Shown here: positions 39,607 through 48,322 of the stretch, one piece after another
Layout: every line of letters starts with the position of its first letter
How positions within the stretch are numbered: the first letter of the stretch is position 1
Source of the DNA: Paenibacillaceae bacterium
GTDB taxonomy: Bacteria; Bacillota; Bacilli; Paenibacillales; Paenibacillaceae
Direction: 5' to 3'
DNA: 64,000 nucleotides
Assembly: GCA_900766135.1 (NCBI GenBank)
Contig: CAAFUF010000036.1
Coordinates: 128,633 to 192,632 of the forward strand
The notes under the pieces: model-generated
Told to the model about the DNA's origin: nothing
Database searches by the model: none
What the model saw: the letters and a program-made list of their open reading frames with translations, nothing else
Position numbers and translations under genes: made by a program

Positions 39607-40362
39607 TCACCATTCCACCGTCAACGACACCGGACAATGGTCGCTGCCCAGGATGTGGCAGTCGATCCCTGCGTCCTGCAGCCGCGGCTCCAGACGCGAG
39701 GACGCGAGGAAGTAATCGATCCGCCAGCCAACGTTGCGCTCGCGAATCTTCGGCATGTACGACCACCAGCTGTATACCCCTTCGCGGTCCGGATAAAAAT
39801 ACCGGAATGTATCGGTGAACCCCGCCGCCAGCAGGTCGGTCATTTTGCCGCGCTCCTCCAGCGTGTAGCCGGAGTTGCCTTCGTTCGACTTCGCGTTCTT
39901 GATGTCGATGGGCATATGAGCGACGTTCAGGTCGCCGCAAACGATCACCGGCTTGACCGCATCCAGCCCCGTAAGGTACGCGCGGAACCGATCTTCCCAC
40001 TCCATCCGGTAGTCCAGACGGGAGAGGTCGCGTTTCGCGTTGGGCGTATACACCGTAACGAGGTAGAACGCCTCGAATTCCAGCGTGATGATCCGCCCCT
40101 CCGGCTCGGAATCCTCCTCCATGCCGTAGCGCACGGACAGCGGCTTGACCCGCGTGAAGACGGCGGTGCCGGAGTAGCCTTTTTTCTCCGCATAGTTCCA
40201 ATACTCCACGTAATCGCCGCCAAGGTCCAGCTCAATCTGTCCTTCCTGTAGCTTCGTCTCCTGGAGGCAAAAAATATCCGCATCCGCCTCCTTGAAATAG
40301 TCCAAAAACCCTTTGCTCACGCAGGCCCGTAATCCGTTCACATTCCATGAAACCAGCTTCAT
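39607..40362 (-). CDS. exoA: exodeoxyribonuclease III
   Basis: From the ATG at 40360-40362 (AAGGAGA before it) the protein has 251 residues. It starts MKLVSWNVNGLRACV and has the catalytic set of the AP endonuclease family: FCLQETKLQ (metal-binding Glu), VCGDLNVAHMPIDI (Asp/Asn), and LGSDHCPVSLTV (Asp-His) at the end. It cuts at abasic sites and degrades 3' ends in base excision repair. The frame is open 36 bp upstream, but the chosen start begins at the conserved first strand. Confidence 0.95.
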   Translation of the reverse strand: MKLVSWNVNGLRACVSKGFLDYFKEADADIFCLQETKLQEGQIELDLGGDYVEYWNYAEKKGYSGTAVFTRVKPLSVRYGMEEDSEPEGRIITLEFEAFYLVTVYTPNAKRDLSRLDYRMEWEDRFRAYLTGLDAVKPVIVCGDLNVAHMPIDIKNAKSNEGNSGYTLEERGKMTDLLAAGFTDTFRYFYPDREGVYSWWSYMPKIRERNVGWRIDYFLASSRLEPRLQDAGIDCHILGSDHCPVSLTVEW

Positions 40363-40447
40363 TTCAGGTCTCCTTGCCTTGAAGTAATCGCGAATCACCG
40401 GAAATCTAGCAATCTATTATCTAGCGATTCGACTTAAGTGTACCATG

Positions 40448-40783
40448 TTACGCACCGTTCAAAAAAGCCTTCCCTTTCTTCACGACCTGCGCATCGTACA
40501 GGTTAACCGTCGTGCTCAGAATGAACGTTGGCGGCTGCTGCCCCCGGCTGTTTTTGTGGCCCTGGATGTGCGCGTCGCTCTTCTCCCAGTTCTTCCACGC
40601 CTCCTGCGACTCCCAGCGGATGACCACAACGACCTCTTCCTGGTCCTGGCTTTTCCGGTTGACCATCACGCTGATGTCCACCAGTCCCTCCATCTGATCG
40701 ATCGGGCTCTCCGCGCTAAACCGCGCAAGCACCTTGTCGCTATTCCCTTTCTCAATGACCATCGTCCTTGTCATCACAAACAT
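40448..40783 (-). CDS. hmoA: heme-degrading monooxygenase (HmoA/IsdG-like)
   Basis: From the ATG at 40781-40783 (GGGGAGGG before it) the protein has 111 residues. MFVMTRTMVIEKGNSDKVL, DISVMVNRKSQDQEEVVVVIRW and ESQEAWKNWEKSDAHIQGH follow the ABM-fold heme monooxygenases of Bacillus (HmoA/HmoB), with an aspartate-histidine pair in the SDAHIQGH segment near the expected heme ligand. Such enzymes open heme to release iron. It follows an OppD-like ATPase by about 40 bp behind a Fur box, which supports an iron role. Confidence 0.85.
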   Translation of the reverse strand: MFVMTRTMVIEKGNSDKVLARFSAESPIDQMEGLVDISVMVNRKSQDQEEVVVVIRWESQEAWKNWEKSDAHIQGHKNSRGQQPPTFILSTTVNLYDAQVVKKGKAFLNGA

Positions 40784-40826
40784 TCCGGTCCCTCCCCATG
40801 GAAAATAGTCCCTCATCCCTCTTACG

Positions 40827-41888
40827 TTACGATTCCGCCAACACCGGGACCTCGTAGACCCCCGGCAGCTGGCGGCTCTTCCCGCTCACGACGGCCGGCG
40901 GCAGAACAGCTGGCGCCTGCGGATGCAGCAGCCAGGATTTTACCGCATGCGTATCCGATACCCGATACAGCGGCGGTTCCTGCTCGAAGTCGATCTTCAT
41001 CGCATACGAGCTCCGCAGCGCGAAGGCGTCTCCCTTCGGCGGGCGGATCAAATCCGGCGGCGTGCCGGGAATGGCCGACAGCTTCCCGCCGCCGTGCCCC
41101 TCAAGGCTCGGCATCGAGGCCAGCAGTCCCCAGGTGTACGGATGCCGCGGATCGTAGAAGATCTCCTCCGCCGTACCGGTCTCAACGATTTGCCCGGCAT
41201 ACATCACCGCCACCCGGTCGGCCATTTTGGCCACGACGCCAAGGTCGTGCGTGATAAAGATGATCGCCGTGCCGATCTTCCGTTGCAACTCCTTCATCAA
41301 ATCCAGGATCTGCGCCTGGATCGTCACGTCCAGCGCCGTCGTCGGCTCGTCCGCAATCAACAGCTTCGGATTCGCGGCCAGCGCGATGGCGATGACGACC
41401 CGTTGCCGCATCCCGCCGCTAAACTCGTGCGGGTACTGGTGGAACCGCTGCTCGGGGTACGGAATTCCGACCAGTCCTAGCAGCTCCACGGCCCGCCGGT
41501 AAGCGGCGTCCTTGGACATCTGCTCGTGGGTACGAAGCACCTCGGTAATCTGCTTTCCCACTTTCATCGTCGGGTTCAGCGAAGTCATCGGATCTTGAAA
41601 AATCATCCCGATCTCCTTACCGCGAATCCGTTGCATTTGCTTCTCGGTTTTGCCGATCAGCTCTTGTCCGTCAAACCAAATCTCCCCGCGTTTATAGACG
41701 CCCTGCGGCCGGGGAACCAGCTGCATGACGGCCTGAGAGGTGACGCTTTTGCCCGAACCGGACTCCCCGACGATCGCCAGCGTCTCGCCCTTGTCAACGT
41801 GAAAGCTGACGCCGCGGATGGCCTGCACCTCGCCCTCCCGGGTATGAAACGAGATGGCCAGGTCTTTCACTTCCAGTAAATGCTCCAT
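40827..41888 (-). CDS. peptide/heme-type ABC transporter ATP-binding protein (OppD/DppD-like)
   Basis: The protein of about 353 residues has Walker A GESGSGKSVTSQAVM, signature FSGGMRQRVVIAIAL, Walker B LLIADEPTTALDVTIQ and switch His in FITHDLGVVA. The C-terminal Opp/Dpp extension with SLEGHGGGKLSAIPGTPPDL is present. It normally works with a second ATPase, two permeases and a binding protein, none of which are here, so it may serve a transporter encoded elsewhere. The ATG at 41888 lies after AGAGGAG; the frame opens at 41912. Downstream is hmoA and upstream a Fur-overlapped promoter. Confidence 0.9.
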   Translation of the reverse strand: MEHLLEVKDLAISFHTREGEVQAIRGVSFHVDKGETLAIVGESGSGKSVTSQAVMQLVPRPQGVYKRGEIWFDGQELIGKTEKQMQRIRGKEIGMIFQDPMTSLNPTMKVGKQITEVLRTHEQMSKDAAYRRAVELLGLVGIPYPEQRFHQYPHEFSGGMRQRVVIAIALAANPKLLIADEPTTALDVTIQAQILDLMKELQRKIGTAIIFITHDLGVVAKMADRVAVMYAGQIVETGTAEEIFYDPRHPYTWGLLASMPSLEGHGGGKLSAIPGTPPDLIRPPKGDAFALRSSYAMKIDFEQEPPLYRVSDTHAVKSWLLHPQAPAVLPPAVVSGKSRQLPGVYEVPVLAES

Positions 41889-41993
41889 CTTCTCTCGACT
41901 CCTCTTCTCCATGCGTCCTATCTAGGGACGGTTCTATATCAAAGACGGCGCCTCCGTTAGGTGCAAAGAGGTTTCGCCAATATACAAATAACT

Positions 41994-42043
41994 GATAATG
42001 ATTATCATTATTAAGTATAACATGTCTCCCTGCGAATGCTCAA
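41994..42043 (-). promoter_or_regulatory. oppD-hmoA promoter with Fur box
   Basis: On the minus strand TTGAGC (42038-42043) and TATACT (42014-42019) are 18 bp apart. The Fur box GATAATGATTATCATTATT (41994-42012) covers the expected start site and matches the 19-bp consensus at 18 positions. The divergent ArsR gene starts 170 bp away and is less likely to be affected. Confidence 0.9.
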
Positions 42044-42178
42044 TTGGAAAAAGTCCACCCGCCTTGGCTCTCCGTTCCGTGACATTTTTCCCTATACACC
42101 CAACCGAGCGCTATGCTATGATGTTAAATATGCAAAGATTCAGAGATATGAAATTTCAGATTTTAAGGAGTTTAGTCG

Positions 42179-42508
42179 ATGGACGCGAACCTGCAACAGT
42201 TTAAAGCGGAATTTTTCAAAGCTCTCGCCCATCCGATGCGAATCCGTATTCTGGAGGTGCTGAGCGAAGGCGAGCGGAATGTCAACGAGCTGCAAGCGAT
42301 CCTCGGGTCGGAAGGGTCGGCCGTCTCCCAGCAATTAGCCGTTCTTCGCGCCAAAAATCTCGTCAACACGTTCAAGGAAGGCACAACGGTCGTTTATTCG
42401 CTGCGAGATCCGCTGCTGAAGGATTTGCTCGCGGTAGCCCGGCAAATTTTCGATAATCATTTGGTCGAATCGATTTCCTTGCTGCAAGGGATCCGCAAAC
42501 AAAAATGA
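42179..42508 (+). CDS. ArsR-family regulator without cysteines
   Basis: The 109-residue winged-helix protein has the ArsR core FKALAHPMRIRILEVLSEGERNVNELQAILGSEGSAVSQQLAVLRAKNLVNTFKEGTTVVYSL. It has no cysteine at all, so the classical ELCxCDL metal site is absent. It precedes a SulP transporter by 104 bp with a hairpin between, and probably controls it. The signal is unknown. AAGGAG lies before the ATG. Confidence 0.9.
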   Translation: MDANLQQFKAEFFKALAHPMRIRILEVLSEGERNVNELQAILGSEGSAVSQQLAVLRAKNLVNTFKEGTTVVYSLRDPLLKDLLAVARQIFDNHLVESISLLQGIRKQK

Positions 42509-42519
42509 GGAACCCCAAG

Positions 42520-42552
42520 TTTCCCCGCCGGGCTGCGGGGGATCTTTTTTGT
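42520..42552 (+). terminator. terminator or attenuator between arsR-like and SulP genes
   Basis: CCCCGC-CGGGCT-GCGGGG followed by ATCTTTTTT. It starts 12 bp after the arsR-like stop codon. Confidence 0.88.
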
Positions 42553-42612
42553 TTACCGGGATGGATCATGCTGCATGAACTGCAGATTTCTAAGAAAAGA
42601 AGGGTTTAACGG

Positions 42613-44388
42613 ATGAAGTGGACAGGAAGGTTCAGTAATTATGGCGCGGCCTCATTACGCAAAGATTTGATTTCGGGATGTATCGTCGGCATCGTCGCCA
42701 TCCCGCTGGGGATGGCTTTCGCGATCGCCTCCGGCGTCAAGCCGGAATATGGGCTGTATACGACGATCGTCGCCGGGATCCTGATTTCGCTGTTGGGAGG
42801 CTCGCGATTCCAGATCGGCGGTCCGACGGGAGCGTTTATCCCGATCCTGCTCGCCATCGTGCTGCAATACGGATATGAAAACCTGCTGATCGCCGGCTTC
42901 CTGGCCGGGATTTTTCTGGTGCTGATGGGGCTGCTCCGGCTCGGAACGCTGATCAAATTCATCCCGCGGCCAGTCACGATCGGGTTTACCGCCGGCATCG
43001 CGGTGACGATCTTCAGCGGACAGATCGGCAACTTTTTCGGCTTGACCGGCATGAAACGGCATGAATACTTCCATGAAAACATGAAGGAGATCGCCTTGCA
43101 GTTTCATACCTTGAACCTCTACAGCCTTCTGACGGCAGCCATCTGCCTGGCGGCGCTACTGCTGACGCCTAAATTTCTGCCGAGAATTCCCGGCTCGCTG
43201 GTCGGCATTCTCGTATCCACGTTAGCTGCGGCCTGGCTGTTTCCGGGCAAGGTCACGACGATCGGCTCCGCTTACGGGGCCATCCCCGGTGGCTTGCCCA
43301 GCCTTCACCCGCTGACGCTGTCCTGGGACAGCGTCGTGCCGATGCTGCAGCCGGCGCTGATCATCGCCTTGCTCGGCAGCATCGAATCGCTGCTCTCGGC
43401 GGTGGTGGCGGACGGGATGACCGGCACCCGCCACAACAGCAACCGCGAGCTGATCGGGCAAGGCCTCGCCAACATGGCCGCTCCGCTGTTCGGCGGCATC
43501 CCGGCGACCGGTGCGATCGCCCGCACGGCGACGAACATCAAGAACGGGGCGGTCTCCCCGATGTCCGGCATCATCCACGGCGTCGTCGTGCTGCTGATCG
43601 TGGCGCTGTTCGCGCCTTACGCGTCCAACATCCCGCTCGCCAGCATGGCCCCGATCCTGATGGTCGTCGCCTGGAACATGAGCGAGCGCAAAGCGTTCGC
43701 CCATATGCTGAGAACGCGGACCGGCGATACGCTTGTCCTGCTCGTCACCTTCCTGCTGACGGTGTTCACCACGTTGACGACCGCCGTCGAAGTAGGTTTG
43801 GTGCTTGCGGTGGTATTGTTCGTCAAACGGATGGGCGAGCTGTTGACCGTCGACAAGGTGCTGCCCGACCTGGCTTCCGGCAAGGAGAAGGTTCGGCCGA
43901 ATATGGTGACCGAGGATCACGATTGTCCGCAGGTCTCGATCTTTACCGTCGACGGACCGCTGTTTTTCGGAGCCTCTCAGGCGTTTGACCGGTTTGTCTC
44001 GCAAATCGAAAGCGGCCAGCTGCGGGTCGTATTCATCCGGATGGGCAAGGTGCCCTTCATGGATACGACCGGCGAAGCCAATTTCGCTGCCTTGATCAAA
44101 CGGCTGCAAAAAGCCGGCATCACCGTCCTCGTCTCCGGCCTTCGCGCACAGCCGCATAAGCTCATGAACAAAACCGGCTGCTACGAAACGATCGGCGAAG
44201 CGAACTTCTTCGAAAACACCGGCGAAGCGCTGACTCATGCGCTGGGTATCATCAACGCCGACAAGTGCCGGGGTTGCCGGCATTTCGCTTTCCGTGAATG
44301 CGCCGGACTTTGCGGCACGGAGCCGGAGCGCAAGCCGTTAACTGAACTGGCCGGCACACGGGTTCGGGACGGGCAGGTTCCGGTGTAA
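42613..44388 (+). CDS. SulP-family anion transporter with STAS domain and Cys-rich tail
   Basis: The 591-residue protein has about twelve membrane helices with the SulP signatures (SGCIVGIVAIPLGMAFAIASG, GGPTGAFIPIL, GIPATGAIARTATNIKNGA). The STAS domain is at about 430-545 (VSIFTVDGPLFFGAS, FIRMGKVPFMDTTGE). The last 45 residues hold a C-x2-C-x7-C-x3-C cluster (DKCRGCRHFAFRECAGLC), an unusual addition that could bind a metal or iron-sulfur centre. Family members move sulfate, bicarbonate or other anions. It lies behind an ArsR-type gene and a hairpin. Confidence 0.92.
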   Translation: MKWTGRFSNYGAASLRKDLISGCIVGIVAIPLGMAFAIASGVKPEYGLYTTIVAGILISLLGGSRFQIGGPTGAFIPILLAIVLQYGYENLLIAGFLAGIFLVLMGLLRLGTLIKFIPRPVTIGFTAGIAVTIFSGQIGNFFGLTGMKRHEYFHENMKEIALQFHTLNLYSLLTAAICLAALLLTPKFLPRIPGSLVGILVSTLAAAWLFPGKVTTIGSAYGAIPGGLPSLHPLTLSWDSVVPMLQPALIIALLGSIESLLSAVVADGMTGTRHNSNRELIGQGLANMAAPLFGGIPATGAIARTATNIKNGAVSPMSGIIHGVVVLLIVALFAPYASNIPLASMAPILMVVAWNMSERKAFAHMLRTRTGDTLVLLVTFLLTVFTTLTTAVEVGLVLAVVLFVKRMGELLTVDKVLPDLASGKEKVRPNMVTEDHDCPQVSIFTVDGPLFFGASQAFDRFVSQIESGQLRVVFIRMGKVPFMDTTGEANFAALIKRLQKAGITVLVSGLRAQPHKLMNKTGCYETIGEANFFENTGEALTHALGIINADKCRGCRHFAFRECAGLCGTEPERKPLTELAGTRVRDGQVPV

Positions 44389-44417
44389 GCGCAGCTTAGC
44401 TAAGCCCCTTATACGAA

Positions 44418-44473
44418 TAAAGCCCTTTGGAGCACAGGATGAAGGATCATCCGTGTTTCCAAAGGGCTTTGCG
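44418..44473. terminator. bidirectional hairpin between SulP and TetR genes
   Basis: AAAGCCCTTTGGA and TCCAAAGGGCTTT form a perfect 13-bp stem around a 30-base loop that can pair further (GGATGAAGGATCATCC). The T-tracts are short. It separates two convergent genes. Confidence 0.75.
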
Positions 44474-45115
44474 TTATTTTGAGGCCAGTGCATCGACAAG
44501 CGTGAGGACGCCCCGACGAATTTCCGCTTTCGTGCTTCCATGGACTTTTTGCTGGTACAAATATAAATCGGGGCTTAAGATCGCGGTTAAGGCGCTCCCC
44601 ATAAACGGCGGCTCCACCTCGCGGATCTCCCCGGCCTCGACGGCTTGCCGGAACAAACCGGTTAAGATGCTATTCAGCTTCTCAAAAATCGGATGCTCGA
44701 ACTGGGTCAGCTGCTTTTTGCCCGTGAATTCGGACTTGATCCGCAGCAGCAACTCGGCGTGTTCATCGGTGAAATCGACGACCTGGGCAATCGCGTTCCG
44801 CAGGTTCCCCAGCCCCGAGCTTTGTCCTCCGGCCTGCTCCCTCTCATCGTGAGTTCCCTGCTCCGCCTGCCGGACCGGCGCATTCGCCAACGCCTCCAAG
44901 CCGCTCAGCAATTTCTCCGTGTTGTCCCGCAGCAGGTCCGACCCGATTTCGCCGATGTCCGCATATCTCCGGTACAAGGAGCCTTGTCCGACTCCTGCCG
45001 TGCGGGCGATCATGTACATGCTGACGCCGTCAAGGCCGTGTTCGTGAAACAACTGCCGAGCCGCCTTCAGGATGCGTTCCCGGTAAAGGTCGGTCTCCCG
45101 CCTGTCTTGATTCAT
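44474..45115 (-). CDS. TetR-family repressor of the adjacent exporter
   Basis: From the ATG at 45113-45115 (GGGGAGGAAGGA before it) the protein has 213 residues. The HTH is at 12-56: RILKAARQLFHEHGLDGVSMYMIARTAGVGQGSLYRRYADIGEIGSDL. A helical ligand domain follows. It diverges from a DHA2 drug exporter, with two perfect CGGACAATTGTCCG palindromes between, a classical repressor-efflux pair. The frame stays open upstream for 156 bp, but that part overlaps the operators and is not coding. Confidence 0.92.
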   Translation of the reverse strand: MNQDRRETDLYRERILKAARQLFHEHGLDGVSMYMIARTAGVGQGSLYRRYADIGEIGSDLLRDNTEKLLSGLEALANAPVRQAEQGTHDEREQAGGQSSGLGNLRNAIAQVVDFTDEHAELLLRIKSEFTGKKQLTQFEHPIFEKLNSILTGLFRQAVEAGEIREVEPPFMGSALTAILSPDLYLYQQKVHGSTKAEIRRGVLTLVDALASK

Positions 45116-45156
45116 CGCAATCCTTCCTCCCCGCCTGCGCCATTCCAAAAACGCAT

Positions 45157-45216
45157 TTGACTTATCGGACAATTGTCCGTAAACTAGGTATCGTGATTCG
45201 AACGGACAATTGTCCG
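45157..45216 (+). promoter_or_regulatory. exporter promoter with two TetR operators
   Basis: CGGACAATTGTCCG occurs at 45166-45179 and at 45203-45216, both perfect 14-bp palindromes, 37 bp apart. On the plus strand TTGACT (45157-45162) and TAAACT (45180-45185) are 17 bp apart, and the first operator fills this spacer. The second is placed to block the divergent regulator promoter. Confidence 0.9.
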
Positions 45217-45321
45217 CGTTGATAATCCCATTATACAGAGATACCGGCCGAGGGACAATCCGATACCCCACATAACCGCGGAATGGAGGCTACCCGACCG
45301 GCCAATTAGGAGGAGAAAATC

Positions 45322-46869
45322 ATGGAGCAGACGCTCCCATCCCACGCGAATTTTAAGCTATCAAGCATCCTCGTGCCGCTGCTCGCCATCATCGCCGGGG
45401 TCTTCATGGTCGTGCTGGACAATACGGCGATGAACGTGGCCTTGTCGACGCTCGCCACCGATTTTGGCACCGATCTTAAGACCTTGCAATGGGTCGTCAC
45501 CGGTTACATGCTGGCCCAGGCTTCCGTCATCCCGTTATCGGGTTGGTTGTCCGACCGGTTCGGGGCGAAAACCATTTTTCTCGGCGCCGTCGTGTTGTTT
45601 ACCGTCGGTTCCCTGCTGTGCGCGACGCCGAGCCGGGCGGAATGGCTGATCGCCTTCCGGGTCATTCAAGGCTTGGGCGGCGGCTGCGTGCTGCCGGTTG
45701 CGATGGCCTATGTATATAAATTAAGCCCGGCCAGCAAAGTGGGCGTCGTCATGGGCATCATGGGCATTCCCGTGCTGTTCGCCCCGGCCATCGGGCCCGT
45801 CCTGTCGGGCTGGCTGGTGGAGTATCATTCGTGGCGCTTGATTTTTCTGATTAATATTCCCGTCGGGATTCTTTGCCTGGCCATCGGGATTTTCAAGTTG
45901 CCGAAAGTGGAGCGAAATCCGGTCGCCGGCATCGACAAATGGGGCATGCTCCTCGGGCCGCTGGCGTTTGCTTCCCTGTCTTATGGCGTCAGCCAAGGCG
46001 CGGAAAGCTGGAGCGCCAATAAAACGATCCTCGGCCTTGCCATCGGCGGCGTTGCCCTGATCGCCTTTGTCATCGCCGAACTGAAGACCCGAACCCCGCT
46101 GCTTGAGCTGCGCATCTTCCGCTCGGTCGATTTCAGCGCCGGCATTTTCGTCCAGTGGGTAGGACAGTTTGGTCTATATGGGGCGCTGTTCCTGCTGCCC
46201 CAGTTCTTGCAGCAAGCCCGCGGATTCGGCGCGTTCGACACCGGCTTGACCTTGCTGCCGCAAGCGATCGCCTCCGGGCTGATCATGCCGATCGCCGGGA
46301 TTCTGTTCGATCGGATCGGCGTTCGTTGGCTGGTCGTGCTGGGACTCAGCTTGGTCTCCGGAGCGTTGTTCCAATACTCGCACGTTGATCTGACGACCGA
46401 AAGCCATCAGTTGATCCTCCCGCTGATCATGTGCGGCGCGGGAATGGGCATGATGACGATGCCGATGAACAACCATCTGCTCAACAAGGCGCCGAAACCG
46501 CTGATCAACCGCGTTACGTCCCTGACGAACTCCATGCAGCAGGTCATCAATTCGCTGGCCATTTCCACGTTGGTGACCATCCTAACCTCCAGAGCCACGT
46601 TCCGCGGGGATGAAATGAAAGCCGCTGCCGCGCAAGCAGCCCAAACGGCCGGCGATTTGACACAGGCGGCTGCCGGATCGGCCGAGGCGATGCGCCAGGC
46701 GGCGGCAACCGCGTTAGCAAAAGGGTTTGACGATACCTTTTTCATTATGATGTTCGTGGCGATGGGCGGCGCTGTTCTCGGATTATTGCTGCGTCGCAAC
46801 CGTCCGGCCAAGGAAGAACCGCAAGAAACGGCCCGGCCGATCACCGGCGCGGAAAGCATCAACCATTAA
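45322..46869 (+). CDS. DHA2-family MFS multidrug exporter
   Basis: The 515-residue protein has about fourteen membrane helices and the DHA2 motifs: VVLDNTAMNVALSTL (motif D1), GWLSDRFGAKTIFL (motif A), and GLGGGCVLPVAMAYVYKLSP with the motif C-like GIPVLFAPAIGPVLSG. An Ala/Gln-rich loop (about 430-470) precedes the last helix. It should expel lipophilic drugs using the proton gradient. AGGAGGAG precedes the ATG. Control is by the divergent TetR protein. Its stop codon overlaps the stop of the convergent phosphatase gene. Confidence 0.93.
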   Translation: MEQTLPSHANFKLSSILVPLLAIIAGVFMVVLDNTAMNVALSTLATDFGTDLKTLQWVVTGYMLAQASVIPLSGWLSDRFGAKTIFLGAVVLFTVGSLLCATPSRAEWLIAFRVIQGLGGGCVLPVAMAYVYKLSPASKVGVVMGIMGIPVLFAPAIGPVLSGWLVEYHSWRLIFLINIPVGILCLAIGIFKLPKVERNPVAGIDKWGMLLGPLAFASLSYGVSQGAESWSANKTILGLAIGGVALIAFVIAELKTRTPLLELRIFRSVDFSAGIFVQWVGQFGLYGALFLLPQFLQQARGFGAFDTGLTLLPQAIASGLIMPIAGILFDRIGVRWLVVLGLSLVSGALFQYSHVDLTTESHQLILPLIMCGAGMGMMTMPMNNHLLNKAPKPLINRVTSLTNSMQQVINSLAISTLVTILTSRATFRGDEMKAAAAQAAQTAGDLTQAAAGSAEAMRQAAATALAKGFDDTFFIMMFVAMGGAVLGLLLRRNRPAKEEPQETARPITGAESINH

Positions 46870-48122
46870 CGGGTTAGCGTAAACTCGTCCAGCTTTCCGC
46901 CGTCCACGGCATAAGCCGCGTAAGTCAGCGTCAGCTCGCTTACGGTGATTCCGGCAAACGTCTGCTCGTTCGGTTGGGAATGTAGGGCGTGGTAGAACTT
47001 GTCTTTTTTCAAAACATTAAATTTGGGACCGGACGTGTTGGTGACGACATAGACGGTCCCTTTGCCGTCCGGGGCGATTTGCCCGTCCCGCAGGGGATAG
47101 GACCTGGAATACTCATGGTTGTGGCCTTGCAGCACCAGATCTACGCCATATTCGTCAAACACCTGGATCCAGTCCTCGATTTTGTCGTACTGATTCCCGC
47201 CGTAAGCCGGGCGATGCATCGCCACAATCGTCCAGGGTTTGCCGTTCTTGCGCAAATCCTCCTTGAGCCAAGCCGTCTGCCGCTTGAGGTTGGATTCCGT
47301 ATTCAGCACCACGAAATGGACGAATCCATAGTCGAAGGTATACGTGGTCCCGGGCGTTGCCCCTTCCGCCCCGTTCTCCGGCAACCGAAAATGCGACGCA
47401 AATGCCGAAGCGTCCCCTGAAACCTCATCATGATTGCCCGCCACCGGCATAAGCGGCACCCGTGTCAGCCATTTCGAAGCTTGCCCAAACAGCCATTTCC
47501 AACCCTGCTCCTCGTCCGGGTTCTCCGTCAAATCCCCGTTATGCACGATGAACCGGGCGTCCGGAAACGTTTGAAACGCCTTGTCCAGCGTCCGCGCCCA
47601 AAGTTTGAAATCCGACTTCTTCTCTCCTTGGGAATCCGATACATTGATGAACGTAAACGCCTGCGGCTCCGCCGCTTCCGTCACAAAGCCGGACGGCACG
47701 CTCCAGCCGCCTTCCTGCCCGTTGCCCACGCGATAGACATACGCCGTTCCGGGGCGAAGTCCGGTGGCCAGCGCTTTGTGCACAGTATACTGCCCGCCGC
47801 TGCTGCTTCCGCGCCCCGCCTCGATCTCGGTAGATTTCGCCTCGATGGTGAGCACCCCGGAATCGTTCCAGGAGGACACCGTCCCGTCCCCCTCCATCAG
47901 TTGCAGAATCCCCGCTCCCCCTGCCTTGCCTTCCGTCTGCCAGGTGAATGCCATCGTTGTCCGCGCATCCCCGCCGATCGTCATCACGATCGACTCCGGT
48001 TTGAGTACAGCGGAGGCGGATTCGTTGGAAGGCATTATTTGGGACCATCCAAAAAGGACGCCCCCGAGCAGCAATGCGAAGAACAGTACCCCCAGCCAAA
48101 CCATCTCTCTCCGACCTTTCAT
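46866..48122 (-). CDS. purple acid-type metallophosphatase, membrane-anchored
   Basis: The 418-residue protein has an N-terminal membrane helix (about 7-27), a fibronectin-like N-terminal domain (about 38-150) as in purple acid phosphatases, and a metallophosphoesterase domain with NVSDSQG (Asp), VHNGDLTENP, VAGNHDEVSG, VAMHRPAYG and LQGHNHEYSRSYP. These give the usual two-metal site outside the cell. It should release phosphate from extracellular esters. AAGGAG precedes the ATG. A Pho-box-like element lies 67-91 bp upstream. Confidence 0.92.
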   Translation of the reverse strand: MKGRREMVWLGVLFFALLLGGVLFGWSQIMPSNESASAVLKPESIVMTIGGDARTTMAFTWQTEGKAGGAGILQLMEGDGTVSSWNDSGVLTIEAKSTEIEAGRGSSSGGQYTVHKALATGLRPGTAYVYRVGNGQEGGWSVPSGFVTEAAEPQAFTFINVSDSQGEKKSDFKLWARTLDKAFQTFPDARFIVHNGDLTENPDEEQGWKWLFGQASKWLTRVPLMPVAGNHDEVSGDASAFASHFRLPENGAEGATPGTTYTFDYGFVHFVVLNTESNLKRQTAWLKEDLRKNGKPWTIVAMHRPAYGGNQYDKIEDWIQVFDEYGVDLVLQGHNHEYSRSYPLRDGQIAPDGKGTVYVVTNTSGPKFNVLKKDKFYHALHSQPNEQTFAGITVSELTLTYAAYAVDGGKLDEFTLTR

Positions 48123-48188
48123 GCAAAAATCTCCTTATGAATTTCCCTTAAGATACGGCCCGAAGTCGTCCTCTGTCAACTTCCGGGC

Positions 48189-48213
48189 TTACACATTTTA
48201 ACATTTGTCAACG
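48189..48213. promoter_or_regulatory. Pho-box-like repeats
   Basis: TTACAC, TTAACA and TCAACG follow one another at 9-10 bp spacing, similar to the TTAACA direct repeats bound by Bacillus PhoP, though the usual period is 10-12 bp and the last unit is weak. The site lies between the phosphatase gene and the divergent VTC gene. This is a tentative call. Confidence 0.35.
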
Positions 48214-48322
48214 CAGTGTTAAAACTTTCAGTTGTTTTTCAGTTTGCATTAAGTGGACAATCAGGGAGCCTTGATAGGATAGATGACATCATTCAGACGG
48301 TTCCCGAGAAAAGAGGTGCAAC

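Noticed and set aside
43222..44283. 353-residue minus-strand frame opposite the SulP gene
   Set aside because: Charged, Gln/His/Arg-rich composition typical of antisense frames; the SulP frame is conserved.
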